A DNA stretch of 64,000 nucleotides from Bradyrhizobium sp. Arg816 (GTDB lineage: Bacteria; Pseudomonadota; Alphaproteobacteria; Rhizobiales; Xanthobacteraceae): the NCBI RefSeq assembly GCF_029989365.1, contig NZ_JAPRAQ010000002.1, forward strand, positions 620,001-684,000. The letters run 5' to 3'. This document shows, one piece after another, positions 18,370-27,378 of the stretch; positions within the stretch are counted from its first letter, which is position 1, and each line of letters starts with the position of its first letter. The notes under the pieces were generated by a model. The model was not told the origin of the DNA, did not search any database, and saw only the letters and a program-made list of their open reading frames with translations. A program made the position numbers and the translations under genes.

Positions 18370-19602
18370 ATGCAAAGCGCGATTGTTCTCGGCGGCGGCA
18401 TGATCGGCGTGAGCGCGGCGCTACACCTCCGGCGGCGCGGCTGGTCGGTCACGCTCGTCGACCGCAGGGAGCCGGGCCGCGAGACCAGCTACGGCAATGC
18501 CGGAATGATCCAGGCCGAAGCCGTGCGTCCCTATCCGATGCCGCGCGACCTCGCTTCGCTCCTGAAGATCGCGACCGGCCGCACCAACGACGTGCGCTAC
18601 AGCCTGTCGTCGCTTCATCTCCATATCGAGCCCCTGCTCCGCTACTGGTGGCATTCGGCGCCGAAGCGGCATCGCGAGGCGATCGACGCCTGGGCGCGGC
18701 TGATCGCCTACGCGACGGCGGAGCACGACATCCTCATTCGCGAAGCCCATGCCGACAATCTGATCCGCCGCGCGGGCTATCGGCATCTGCATCGCGACGC
18801 GGCTTCGTTCGATCTCGCCGTCAAGTCGGCGGAAGACGACCAGCGCGAATTCGGCGTCAGGTTTCGCGCGCTCTCGGGAGCCGAGCTCGCCAAGGCCGAA
18901 CCGATCCTGCGCGACGACCTGCCCGGTGCGATCCATTGGCTCGACACCTGGACCGTGTCCGATCCCGGTGCACTGGTCACGGCCTATGCCGAGCTATTCG
19001 AGCGCCTCGGCGGCACCATCGTGCTCGGCGATGCCCAGACCCTGCGGCAGACCGCGACCGGCTGGTCGGTCGACACGGACCAGGGAGCCATCGACGCTGC
19101 GGCCGCCGTCGTGACGCTCGGGCCCTGGTCGCCCAACCTCCTGCACAAATTCGGCTATCGCATTCCGCTGGTGCGCAAGCGCGGTTATCACATGCATTAC
19201 AGCGGCGGCGCATCACTCGATCTGCCGCTGGTCGACAAGGCCGGTGGCTACGCCATGGGTCCGATGGCGAAGGGCATCCGCATCACCACGGGCGCGGAAT
19301 TGACGGGCATGGACGCGCTCGCCACGCCCGTGCAGCTCGCCAGTGCCGAAGCTTCGGCGCGAGAGCTGATCGATCTCGGCAAGCGCGTCGAGCCGGATCC
19401 GTGGTTCGGCACCCGCCCTTGCACGCCCGACATGCTGCCGGTGCTCGGGCGAGCTCCGCGTCACCCGGGTCTCTGGATGAATTTCGGCCACGGCCACCAG
19501 GGCTTTACCCTTGGGCCCGCGACCGGCCGCCTGCTCGCCGAGATGATGAGCGGCGAGACGCCGGCGATCGATCCGGCCCCGTACCGGCCCGAGCGGTTCT
19601 AG
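18370..19602 (+). CDS. FAD-dependent amino-acid dehydrogenase (DadA-like)
   Basis: A 410-residue DAO-family flavoprotein. The FAD-binding motif IVLGGGMIGVSAALHL is at the N-terminus, ETSYGNAGMI follows near residue 42, and the C-terminus has GTRPCTPDMLPVLG and NFGHGHQGFTLGPATG, the hallmark of DadA/glycine-oxidase enzymes. Such enzymes oxidatively deaminate D- or N-substituted amino acids and pass electrons to the respiratory chain. AGGAGAG lies upstream of the ATG. As last gene of the amidase-MFS operon it may oxidise the amino acid released by the amidase (inference). The 3' end overlaps the convergent regulator by 4 bases. Confidence 0.88.
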   Translation: MQSAIVLGGGMIGVSAALHLRRRGWSVTLVDRREPGRETSYGNAGMIQAEAVRPYPMPRDLASLLKIATGRTNDVRYSLSSLHLHIEPLLRYWWHSAPKRHREAIDAWARLIAYATAEHDILIREAHADNLIRRAGYRHLHRDAASFDLAVKSAEDDQREFGVRFRALSGAELAKAEPILRDDLPGAIHWLDTWTVSDPGALVTAYAELFERLGGTIVLGDAQTLRQTATGWSVDTDQGAIDAAAAVVTLGPWSPNLLHKFGYRIPLVRKRGYHMHYSGGASLDLPLVDKAGGYAMGPMAKGIRITTGAELTGMDALATPVQLASAEASARELIDLGKRVEPDPWFGTRPCTPDMLPVLGRAPRHPGLWMNFGHGHQGFTLGPATGRLLAEMMSGETPAIDPAPYRPERF

Positions 19603-20438
19603 CAGTCGGCGCGCTCGGCCAGCAGCTTCCTGATGCGGTCGGCATCTTCAGGCGTCGCCGGATTGTAGACGATCATGCTGAGATCGGAGCGGCCCTCGAC
19701 ATTGAAGCTCGAATATTCGAACGACATCGTGCCGTGAACGGGATGCCGCAGCCGCTTGGTGCCGTCGCCATGATGGCGCACGTCATTGTCGCGCCAGAGC
19801 GCCGCGAATTCCGGACTGGTCCGGCAGAGCTCGTCGACGAAATCGGCGACATGCGAGACGGCGCCCGCCCGCGCCGCGTCTGCCCTGAATGCGGCCACCA
19901 CGAAGCGCGCCACACTGTCCCAGTCATATTGCGCGGCGCGCACGCGCGGATCGCAGAAGATGAAGCGCAGGATGTTGCGCTGTCCCGGCGGGATCGCGCC
20001 GTAGTCGGTCAGCACGACGCTTGCGGCGCGATTCCAGGCGACGACGTCCCAGGTCGCGGTGCGTACCAGCGCCGGGCTGAATGAGAGCGCATCGAGCACG
20101 CGTTGCAGCCGCGGCGAGACGCCTTCGCTCGCCTGGTAGCGCACCTCGGGTGGGCGGCCGAGGCCGATCAGGAACAGGTGCTCGCGCTCGACATCGGTCA
20201 GCATCAACGCGCGCGCAATCCGGTCGAGCACGTCGGCCGATGGCGCCCCGCCGCGGCCCTGCTCCAGCCAAGTGTACCAGGTCGAGCTGATGTTGGCACG
20301 CTGGGCCACTTCCTCCCGGCGCAGACCCGGCGTGCGCCTGCGGCTGCCGGAGAAGCCGAACGCGGCTGGATCGAGCCGGGTGCGACGGTCCTTCAGATAG
20401 GCCCCAAGCAAGTTCTCGGCAGCAGCGCTCTCGCTCAT
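19599..20438 (-). CDS. MmyB-type HTH regulator
   Basis: A 279-residue regulator. The N-terminal HTH (residues 9-75) shows [33 protein letters not shown] and [11 protein letters not shown], the fixed signature of the MmyB-like group; the C-terminal two thirds form the MmyB ligand-binding fold ([20 protein letters not shown] ... [13 protein letters not shown]). Members often repress a divergently transcribed dehydrogenase or reductase, which matches the epimerase-like gene starting 90 bases away. The 22-base-spaced direct repeat between them is the likely operator. Confidence 0.9.
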   Translation of the reverse strand: MSESAAAENLLGAYLKDRRTRLDPAAFGFSGSRRRTPGLRREEVAQRANISSTWYTWLEQGRGGAPSADVLDRIARALMLTDVEREHLFLIGLGRPPEVRYQASEGVSPRLQRVLDALSFSPALVRTATWDVVAWNRAASVVLTDYGAIPPGQRNILRFIFCDPRVRAAQYDWDSVARFVVAAFRADAARAGAVSHVADFVDELCRTSPEFAALWRDNDVRHHGDGTKRLRHPVHGTMSFEYSSFNVEGRSDLSMIVYNPATPEDADRIRKLLAERADC

Positions 20439-20452
20439 CCTGTTAGCTTTTA

Positions 20453-20486
20453 TACCCTGATAACGTCACTACTTTACCCGGATAAC
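20453..20486. promoter_or_regulatory. Paired direct-repeat operator between MmyB regulator and epimerase
   Basis: TACCCTGATAAC (20453-20464) and TACCCGGATAAC (20475-20486) differ at one base and are 22 bases apart start to start, two helical turns. They lie in the 90-base divergent promoter region, so a dimer of the adjacent regulator could bind one face and control both directions. Confidence 0.65.
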
Positions 20487-20528
20487 TCTAGCGCAGATGG
20501 TTCTCTCCACCAACCCAGGAGATTTCGC

Positions 20529-21413
20529 ATGCGTGTTTTCGTTACCGGTGCCACCGGCTTCGTCGGCTCTGCCGTCGTTCGAGACCTGATGGCCGCCGGC
20601 CATCGCGTGCTCGGCCTCGCCCGCTCCGATGCCGGCGCCGCAGCGCTCACCGTGATGGGCGCGGAGGTCCATCGTGGGGCGCTGGAGGATCATGCGTCCT
20701 TACGCAGCGGCGCCGCCGCTTCGGACGGTGTCCTGCATCTCGGCTTCAACCACGACTTCTCGAAATTCGCCGACAATTGCGAGCTCGACCGCCGCGCGAT
20801 CCTGGCGCTCGGTGAGGAGCTCAAAGGCTCGGACCGCCCTCTCATCGTCACCTCCGGTGTGGCGCTGCTGGCGCCCGGACGGCTCGCGACCGAAGACGAT
20901 TCAGCGGCCCGCCACTTTCCGCGCGTCTCGGAAGCCACTGCCGAAGAGCTCGCAGAGCGCGGCGTCCGCACCGGCATCGTGCGGTTGCCACCCACGACCC
21001 ATGGCGAGGGCGACCACGGCTTCGTTCCGCGCCTGATCGCGATCGCGCGGGAGAAAGGCGCCGCCGCCTATATCGGCGAAGGCGAAAACCGTTGGCCGGC
21101 CGCGCACCGCCTCGATGCCGCGCGCGTCTATCGTCTCGCGCTGGAGCAAGGCACAACCGCGCGGCGCTATCATGCGATCGCCGAGGAAGGCCTGCCGTTC
21201 AAGGCGATTGCCGAGGTGATCGGCCGAAGGCTCGGCGTCCCCGTCGTGTCCAAATCGCCTGGGGAAGCGGCGACGCATTTCGGCTGGTTCGCACAGTTCG
21301 CCGGCATCGACGTTCCGACCTCGAGCGCCAAGACGCGCGCTTTGCTCGGCTGGGCGCCCAAAGAAAAAGGGCTGATCGAGGATCTCGACCAGCCCTATTA
21401 CTTCAAGACCTGA
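20529..21413 (+). CDS. NAD(P)-dependent epimerase/dehydratase-like protein (atypical SDR)
   Basis: A 294-residue atypical extended [19 protein letters not shown] gives the NAD(P)-binding TGxxGxxG motif at residues 6-13. The family includes sugar epimerases, ketoreductases and many uncharacterised NmrA/YeeZ-like enzymes; no clear YxxxK could be placed, so catalytic activity is uncertain. The ATG at 20529 follows AGGAG at 20517-20521; the frame is open further upstream but without SDR homology. It is divergent from, and probably repressed by, the MmyB-type regulator. Confidence 0.85.
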   Translation: MRVFVTGATGFVGSAVVRDLMAAGHRVLGLARSDAGAAALTVMGAEVHRGALEDHASLRSGAAASDGVLHLGFNHDFSKFADNCELDRRAILALGEELKGSDRPLIVTSGVALLAPGRLATEDDSAARHFPRVSEATAEELAERGVRTGIVRLPPTTHGEGDHGFVPRLIAIAREKGAAAYIGEGENRWPAAHRLDAARVYRLALEQGTTARRYHAIAEEGLPFKAIAEVIGRRLGVPVVSKSPGEAATHFGWFAQFAGIDVPTSSAKTRALLGWAPKEKGLIEDLDQPYYFKT

Positions 21414-21439
21414 CGGCGCGCGGCGCCGCCACCGGCAGA

Positions 21440-22774
21440 TCAGTCCGTCGTGACGGCCGTCTCCATGTCGGTCGGATCGATCTGTCTGGCGAGGTTGGCG
21501 TTGAGCTTGTCGCGGTCGAGCTCACCCTCCCACCAGGCGACGATCACGCAGGCCACGCCGTTGCCACAGAGGTTGGTCAGCGCGCGGCACTCGCTCATGA
21601 ACTTGTCGATGCCGAGCACGATCGCCATGCCCGGCACGAGGCGCGGATCGACCACGGCGAGCGTCGCTGCCAGCGTGATGAAGCCCGCGCCGGTGATGCC
21701 GGAGGCACCCTTCGAGGTCAGCATCGCCACCACCAGGATGGTGAGTTGCTGGCCGAAGGTGAGATCGAAGCCGAGCGCCTGCGCGATGAACAGCGTCGCC
21801 AGGGTCATGTAGATGTTGGTGCCGTCGAGATTGAACGAATAGCCCGTGGGCACCACGAGGCCGACCACCGACTTCGAGCAGCCGAGGCGCTCGAGTTTCT
21901 CCATCAAGGAAGGCAGCGCGCTTTCCGAGGACGAGGTGCCGAGCACGATCAACAGCTCGTCCTTGATGTAGGCGAGGAACTTGAAGATGGAGAAGCCGGC
22001 GAGGCGCGCGATGGTTCCGAGCACGACGAACACGAACAGCGCCGCGGTGACGTAGAACGTCGCGATCAGGCCGACCAGGTTGAGGATCGCCCCGGTGCCG
22101 AACTTGCCGATGGTGTAGGCCATCGCGCCGAACGCGCCGATCGGCGCCGCGCGCATCACGATGGAGATGACTCCGAACACCGCATGCGCGGCGTCATCGA
22201 TGAAGCTGCGGATGGTGTGGCCGCGCTCGCCGAGGCCCATGATGGCGAAGCCGAACAGCACCGAGAACAGCAGCACCTGCAGGATCTCGCCTTGCGCGAA
22301 AGCGCCGACCACGGTGTCGGGGATGATGTGCAGGATGAAGTCGACCGACCTCTGACCCTCGGCCTGCTTGGCGTAGTTGGCGACGGCCTGCGCGTTGGCG
22401 GCGGCGCTGCCGAAGCCCGCACCCGGCTTCACCAGGTTGCCGATGATGAGTCCGATCACCAGCGCGAAGGTCGAGACGACCTCGAAATAGACCAGCGCCT
22501 TGACGCCGATGCGGCCGACCTTCTTGGCGTCCTGGATATGCGCGATGCCGGAGACCACGGTGCAGAAGATGATCGGCGCAATCACCATCTTGATCAGCTT
22601 GATGAAGCCGTCGCCCATCGCCTTGATCCACTCGTTGGTGGCGAGCGACGGCCAGAGCCAGCCGACCAAGGCGCCGAGCACGATGGCGATCAGCACCTGG
22701 ACGTAGAGAACTTTGTACCACGGCTTGGCGGCGGCCGGCGCGACCGGCGCCCCCGCCATCGTTGTCGTCGTCAT
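21440..22774 (-). CDS. dctA: C4-dicarboxylate:cation symporter DctA
   Basis: A 444-residue inner-membrane importer of succinate, fumarate and malate of the DAACS/glutamate-transporter fold. Diagnostic segments are [15 protein letters not shown] near the N-terminus, the serine-rich [18 protein letters not shown] hairpin, and [16 protein letters not shown] in TM7. Start at 22774 is chosen because GGGGGAG lies seven bases upstream; an in-frame ATG at 22792 lacks this. In rhizobia DctA feeds bacteroids with plant dicarboxylates, normally under DctBD and sigma-54 control; no dctBD genes are nearby and no sigma-54 site was identified in the short upstream gap. Confidence 0.93.
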   Translation of the reverse strand: MTTTTMAGAPVAPAAAKPWYKVLYVQVLIAIVLGALVGWLWPSLATNEWIKAMGDGFIKLIKMVIAPIIFCTVVSGIAHIQDAKKVGRIGVKALVYFEVVSTFALVIGLIIGNLVKPGAGFGSAAANAQAVANYAKQAEGQRSVDFILHIIPDTVVGAFAQGEILQVLLFSVLFGFAIMGLGERGHTIRSFIDDAAHAVFGVISIVMRAAPIGAFGAMAYTIGKFGTGAILNLVGLIATFYVTAALFVFVVLGTIARLAGFSIFKFLAYIKDELLIVLGTSSSESALPSLMEKLERLGCSKSVVGLVVPTGYSFNLDGTNIYMTLATLFIAQALGFDLTFGQQLTILVVAMLTSKGASGITGAGFITLAATLAVVDPRLVPGMAIVLGIDKFMSECRALTNLCGNGVACVIVAWWEGELDRDKLNANLARQIDPTDMETAVTTD

Positions 22775-22796
22775 TGTTTTACTCCCCCTCAAACTC

Positions 22797-22827
22797 AGAG
22801 CCAGCCAAGATCAACTTGGCCGGCTCT
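22797..22827 (-). terminator. Hairpin between bioY and dctA
   Basis: AGAGCC-A-GCCAAG and CTTGGC-C-GGCTCT form a 13-position stem with one internal mismatch, followed on the minus strand by GAGTTTGAG. It probably ends the bioY transcript ahead of dctA; the T-run is poor. Confidence 0.6.
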
Positions 22828-22857
22828 GTCAATCGGAACTGCTCAGAATGGTGCGCT

Positions 22858-23469
22858 TTACCCGCGTCGATCGACGATCCGGCGGGCCGCCGGCATCAGC
22901 GCGGCGCCGAGCGCGTTCTTGACCACCGATGCCGCAATGAACGGCGCGACGCCGACCGCCCAGGCCTTGGTTGCGCCAAGGCCGATGCCGTAGGCCAACC
23001 AGCCGAAGCCGGCGATGAAAATCACGACATGGGCGAGCGCCATTGCTCCAAACAGCAGCACGACGTTGCGATCCCAACCGCGCTCGGCCAGCCAGCCGGT
23101 GATGAAGGCAGCCAGCACGAAGCCATACAGATAGCCGGCAGTCGGGCCGAGCAGCGGTGCAATTCCACCGACCGGACCGGCGAACACCGGCAGCCCCATC
23201 GCGCCTTCGGCGAGGTAGGCGATCATGGTTGCGCTGCCAAGGCGCCAGCCATAGGCGGCGCCGATCATCAGCACGACCAGCGTCTGCAGGGTCACGGGCA
23301 CGTAAGGCAGCGGCAGATTCACCTTGGCTGATAGCGCCATCAAGGCGGTGCCGAGCGCGATCAGCACGACGGCGCGCAGTGCGCCGACGGCTTCGCCCGG
23401 GCGGGTCGGCCACATCAATGCGGCGAGAGGAGAATGCGTAGCGGCGGTCGGAACGGAACGGTCAGACAA
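22858..23469 (-). CDS. bioY: Biotin ECF-transporter S component BioY
   Basis: About 203 residues with six TM helices. The motifs LPYVPVTLQTLVVLM, GLPVFAG and LLGPTAGYLYGF are characteristic of BioY, the membrane S component that binds biotin. BioM and BioN are not seen nearby; solitary BioY proteins in some rhizobia and other alphaproteobacteria are reported to work alone or with a shared energising module. Start TTG at 23469 follows GGAG with six bases spacing; TTG at 23493 is an alternative. It lies about 34 bases after the aminotransferase gene, possibly one transcript. Confidence 0.9.
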   Translation of the reverse strand: MSDRSVPTAATHSPLAALMWPTRPGEAVGALRAVVLIALGTALMALSAKVNLPLPYVPVTLQTLVVLMIGAAYGWRLGSATMIAYLAEGAMGLPVFAGPVGGIAPLLGPTAGYLYGFVLAAFITGWLAERGWDRNVVLLFGAMALAHVVIFIAGFGWLAYGIGLGATKAWAVGVAPFIAASVVKNALGAALMPAARRIVDRRG

Positions 23470-23502
23470 GGGGCACTCCAGAAGGCTGTCCAAAACTGGC
23501 GG

Positions 23503-24690
23503 CTATTTAAGCCAGTGAGCGATCCGGTCAACTGCCTCGCGCATCTCCGCTGCCGAACGCGCATAGGAGAGCCGTATGAACGAACGACCATGGATGGGAT
23601 CGAAATCGAGACCCGGCGTGGCCGCAACATGCGCCTGCTCCAGCATCTGCTTGGCGAACTCGAAACTGTCCGAAGTGAAGTCCGAGACGTCGGCATAGAG
23701 ATAGAAGGCGCCATCGGCAGGCAGGAACTTGCTGAGGCCCGCCTTGGGCAATCCCTCGATCAGGATGCGCCGGTTTTCCTGATAGCCGTGCTTGATCTCC
23801 TCCATCTCGGCCGCACCGTCGAAGGCCGCCTCGGCCGCGATTTGCGACAATGACGGCACCGAGATCGAGAGGTTCTGCTGCAGCCGCTCGATCGGCCGCA
23901 CCAGGATCTCGGGCACGACCATCCAGCCGACGCGCCAGCCGGTCATGCAAAAATATTTCGAGAACGAGTTGATCACGAGTGCGTGCTGCGACAGCGCCGC
24001 CGCCGTCGCCGCCGGAAACGCGTAGTCGAGCCCGTGATAGATCTCGTCGGAGATGAAGCGGATGCCGGCGTCTTCCGCCGCAGCGATCAGGCCGGCGAGC
24101 GCCTCGCGGGACATCATCGTCCCGGTCGGATTGGCCGGGCTGCCGACCAGCACGCCTTTCAGCGGCGCCTTGCGATGCTCCGCCAGCAGCGCCTCGCCGG
24201 TCAGAGCATGGCGCGTGTCATTGGTGGTCTCGATCAGCACCGGCTCGCAACCGAGCGCGGTGAGGATGTGACGGTAGGGCGGATAACCCGGCACCGTCAC
24301 GGCGACGCGGTCGCCGGGCGCGAACATCGACAGGAAGGCCAGGATGAAGCCGCCGGAGGAGCCTGTCGTCACCACGATCCGCTCGGGGCTGACATCACAG
24401 CCATAGGCATCGCGATAGTGGCGCGCGATGCGTTCGCGCAATGAGGGGATGCCGAGCGCGGAGGTGTAATCGATCCGCCCGGCCTCGAGCGCCGCGTGGG
24501 CGGCCGCGATCGCGGTCTTCGGGGCGCCGGTTGCGGGCTGGCCGACCTCCATGTGGATGACATGGCCGCCTGCCGCCTCGATTCGGGCCGCGGCGGCCAT
24601 CACGTCCATCACCATGAACGGGGGAACATCGCTGCGGCGGGAGGGCTCGAGCCACTGCCCCACCCGGTTCCTCAATGTCGCATCGTGCAT
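23503..24690 (-). CDS. Class I/II PLP-dependent aminotransferase
   Basis: A 395-residue fold-type I aminotransferase. IHMEVGQPATGAPKTA opens the core, VTTGSSGGFILAFLS holds the phosphate-binding region, SPANPTGTM and DEIYHGLDY are the cofactor-contacting motifs, and Lys in NSFSKYFCMTGWRVGW forms the PLP Schiff base. Family members transfer amino groups between aspartate, aromatic or branched amino acids and 2-oxo acids; specificity is not determined. It is divergent from the M48 protease gene (24884) and precedes bioY on the same strand. Confidence 0.9.
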   Translation of the reverse strand: MHDATLRNRVGQWLEPSRRSDVPPFMVMDVMAAAARIEAAGGHVIHMEVGQPATGAPKTAIAAAHAALEAGRIDYTSALGIPSLRERIARHYRDAYGCDVSPERIVVTTGSSGGFILAFLSMFAPGDRVAVTVPGYPPYRHILTALGCEPVLIETTNDTRHALTGEALLAEHRKAPLKGVLVGSPANPTGTMMSREALAGLIAAAEDAGIRFISDEIYHGLDYAFPAATAAALSQHALVINSFSKYFCMTGWRVGWMVVPEILVRPIERLQQNLSISVPSLSQIAAEAAFDGAAEMEEIKHGYQENRRILIEGLPKAGLSKFLPADGAFYLYADVSDFTSDSFEFAKQMLEQAHVAATPGLDFDPIHGRSFIRLSYARSAAEMREAVDRIAHWLK

Positions 24691-24883
24691 CGAATTCTGC
24701 TATTCGCTGGCGAACCGGTCGGTTCGGTCCCGGAAACGGGGCGCTTGCGCCCCAGACTGGCCGCATTGTACGGCTCATAAGGGCATATCTCGTATCCGGT
24801 CCGCCGCCAATCGCCAAAAACCATTCACGAAACTGCTTGATCAAGACCGTTTGACCAAGCCCCTTGTTGACCAAGCCCGCCTG

Positions 24884-26287
24884 ATGTTGCTCCAGATCGC
24901 ATTGCGCAAGAAGGCCTCCTCCCTCACCGCCCTCGTCACTGCCGCGGCGATCGCGCTGTTGCCGATGCCGGCCGCGCATGCGCAGGCCAAGGGGCCGCCG
25001 ATCCTGCGCGACACCGAGACCGAGCAGCTGCTGCGCGAATACACGCGCCCGATCCTGCGCGTTGCCGGTCTGGAAAAGCAGAACATCCAGATGGTGATCA
25101 TCAACGAGGGCTCGTTCAACGCGTTCGTCGCGGACGGCCGCCGCATCTTCGTCAATTACGGCGCGATCCTCCAGTCGGAGACGCCGAACCAGATCATCGG
25201 CGTGCTCGCGCACGAGACCGGACATCTGGCCGGCGGCCATCTGTCCAAGCTGCGCGAACAGCTCGCCAACGCCCAGACCCAGATGATCATCGCCATGCTG
25301 CTCGGGGCCGGCGCGATTGCCGTGGGCAGCACCCGCGGCAGCAACAGCGCCGGCAACAACGGGCTCGCCAATGCCGGTGCTGCCGCCATCGCCGGACCGC
25401 AGGAGATGATCCGCCGCACGCTGCTGTCCTATCAGCGCCAGCAGGAGGAGAACGCCGATCGCGCCGGCGTGAAATTCCTGACCGCGACCCAGCAGTCGCC
25501 GAAGGGCATGTACGAGACCTTCAAGCGCTTCACCAGCGAGAGCCTGTTCGCGGCCCGCGGCACCGATCCCTATCTCCAGTCGCATCCGATGCCCGCCGAG
25601 CGCGTCGCATCGCTTCAGGAATTCGCCAGTTCCAGCCCCTATTGGGACAAGAAGGACGATCCCGCGCTCCAACTCCGCCACGACATGGTGCGCGCCAAGA
25701 TTTCCGCCTTCATGGAGCGGCCGGAGACGGTCTACCGCCGCTACCCCCAGACCAACGACAGCATGCCGGCGCGCTATGCCCGCGCCATCAGCACCTATCT
25801 GCATGGCGATTTGCGCAGTGCCCTGGCCCAGATCGACGCGCTGATCCAGGTCCAGCCGAACAACCCGTATTTCTACGAGGTGCGCGGCCAGGCCCTGCTG
25901 GAGGGCGGCAAGCCGGCCGAGGCGATCCCTGCCCTGCGCAAGGCGGTGCAGCTGTCCAACAACGCCCCCCTCATCGAGATGTTACTTGGGCAGGCTCTGG
26001 TTGGATCGGATAATAAGGCCTACACCGATGATGCCGTTCGGATTCTCCGGGCCGCGGTGGCACGGGAACCGGAGGCTGCGCTCGGCTATATGCAGCTCGC
26101 GATGGCCTATGGCCGGAAGGGCGACTATGCCGAGGCGGATCTGGCGTCGGCGCAGGCCGCTTATCTGCGCGGCGACAACAAGACCGCCCGCGAGCTCGCC
26201 ACGCGCGCGAAAACCCGTTTCGCCGTCGGCACGCCCGGATGGGTCAAGGCCGACGACATCGTGGCGGCCAAGCCGCCGCGCAACTAA
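24884..26287 (+). CDS. Secreted M48 zinc metalloprotease with TPR repeats (BepA-like)
   Basis: A 467-residue periplasmic protein. The signal peptide spans roughly residues 1-35 (LTALVTAAAIALLPMPAAHAQA); the M48 catalytic motif is HETGH at residues 110-114 (IGVLAHETGHLAGGH), and the third ligand motif is EENADRAGVKFL. The C-terminal half has TPR repeats (PYFYEVRGQALLEGGKPAEA). The layout matches E. coli BepA, which assembles or degrades outer-membrane LptD; the same role here is inference. The start is set by the signal peptide; the frame is open far upstream, but that part overlaps the divergent aminotransferase. Confidence 0.9.
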   Translation: MLLQIALRKKASSLTALVTAAAIALLPMPAAHAQAKGPPILRDTETEQLLREYTRPILRVAGLEKQNIQMVIINEGSFNAFVADGRRIFVNYGAILQSETPNQIIGVLAHETGHLAGGHLSKLREQLANAQTQMIIAMLLGAGAIAVGSTRGSNSAGNNGLANAGAAAIAGPQEMIRRTLLSYQRQQEENADRAGVKFLTATQQSPKGMYETFKRFTSESLFAARGTDPYLQSHPMPAERVASLQEFASSSPYWDKKDDPALQLRHDMVRAKISAFMERPETVYRRYPQTNDSMPARYARAISTYLHGDLRSALAQIDALIQVQPNNPYFYEVRGQALLEGGKPAEAIPALRKAVQLSNNAPLIEMLLGQALVGSDNKAYTDDAVRILRAAVAREPEAALGYMQLAMAYGRKGDYAEADLASAQAAYLRGDNKTARELATRAKTRFAVGTPGWVKADDIVAAKPPRN

Positions 26288-26385
26288 CGCGACCAAGACG
26301 ACGCCTGACACCACGACGTCACGACACCGAGCTTAAGTCCGCCGGGACGTTTTCCGAAACCAGCTTTCGATAAGAGGATTTGCCT

Positions 26386-27153
26386 ATGCCTTCGCTGCGC
26401 CTGCTTGCTCCCGCGCTGTTCGCGCTCGCCCTGTTCGGCGCAGCCGCGCCCGCGTCGGCCGACAGCTTCTCGGATGCCCAGCGCACCGATATCGAGGCGA
26501 TCATCAAGAACTATCTCGTCACCCATCCCGAGGTGCTCGAGGAAGCGATGACCGAGCTCACCAAGCGCCAGGCCGCGGCCGAAACGCAGAAGCACGAAGC
26601 CAGCATCGCGCAGAACTCCGATGCGATCTTCAACTCGCCGCGCCAGGTCGTGCTCGGCAACAAGGACGGCGACGTCACCTTCGTCGAGTTCTTCGATTAC
26701 AATTGCGGCTACTGCAAGCGCGCGATGGGCGACATGCTCGACCTCATGAAGGCCGATCCGAAGCTGAAGGTCGTGCTGAAGGAGTTTCCGGTGCTGAGCC
26801 AGGGCTCGGTCGAAGCGGCGCAGGTCGCCGTCGCCGTGCGCATGCAGGATCCCTCGGGCAAGAAGTATCTCGACTTCCACCAGAAGCTGCTCGGCGGCCG
26901 CGGCGCCGCCGACAAGGCGCGCGCGCTTCAGGCGGCCAAGGAAGCCGGCCTCGACACCGCCAAGATCGAGAAGGACATCGGCAGCCCCGAGGTGCGCGCC
27001 ACCATCGAGGAGAATTTCAAGCTCGCCGAAGCGATGGGCATGAACGGCACGCCGAGCTACGTGATCGGAAAGCAGATCGTGATCGGCGCCGTCGGCCTCG
27101 ACAGCCTGAAGGAAAAGATCGGCGTTGCCCGCTGCGGCAAAGCGACCTGCTGA
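26386..27153 (+). CDS. DsbA-family thiol:disulfide oxidoreductase
   Basis: A 255-residue periplasmic protein with a signal peptide (LLAPALFALALFGAAAPASA), a short helical N-terminal extension (DIEAIIKNYLVTHPEVLEEA, typical of ScsC/Com1-like proteins), and a thioredoxin fold with active site CGYC (Cys107-Cys110) and a cis-Pro motif GTPSYVIG. It forms or isomerises disulfides in exported proteins. ATG at 26386 has AGAGGA eight bases upstream. It lies about 100 bases after the M48 protease, both acting in envelope protein quality control. A terminator follows. Confidence 0.92.
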   Translation: MPSLRLLAPALFALALFGAAAPASADSFSDAQRTDIEAIIKNYLVTHPEVLEEAMTELTKRQAAAETQKHEASIAQNSDAIFNSPRQVVLGNKDGDVTFVEFFDYNCGYCKRAMGDMLDLMKADPKLKVVLKEFPVLSQGSVEAAQVAVAVRMQDPSGKKYLDFHQKLLGGRGAADKARALQAAKEAGLDTAKIEKDIGSPEVRATIEENFKLAEAMGMNGTPSYVIGKQIVIGAVGLDSLKEKIGVARCGKATC

Positions 27154-27198
27154 CAAGGCGAGCTGCTGATCGCGCGTTTCAGAATTCACGCATGCAAG

Positions 27199-27226
27199 GA
27201 GGCCGGCTGAAAAGCCGGCCTTTTTC
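27199..27226 (+). terminator. Rho-independent terminator after dsbA-like gene
   Basis: AGGCCGGCT / AGCCGGCCT stem with a GAAA loop and a run of five T. Confidence 0.92.
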
Positions 27227-27308
27227 GTTGGCCGAATACTGGCGCGAATCCGGCGCGCGCATTCATCTGGCGTTCAACAAACAAATGCCGCGGAACCCTA
27301 GATGTTCC

Positions 27309-27333
27309 GGAACTCCTGATACCTCCTTTCGTT
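27309..27333 (+). promoter_or_regulatory. Sigma-EcfG (general stress) promoter of DUF1236 gene
   Basis: GGAAC at 27309-27313, a 16-base spacer, and CGTT at 27330-27333. This is an exact match to the alphaproteobacterial EcfG consensus GGAAC-N16/17-CGTT. It lies 46 bases before the ATG at 27379, with GTGAGGAGAA as ribosome site. Confidence 0.8.
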
Positions 27334-27378
27334 GTCGGCGCGGGCAATGACGCAAAGAACACACGTGAGGAGAACTCG

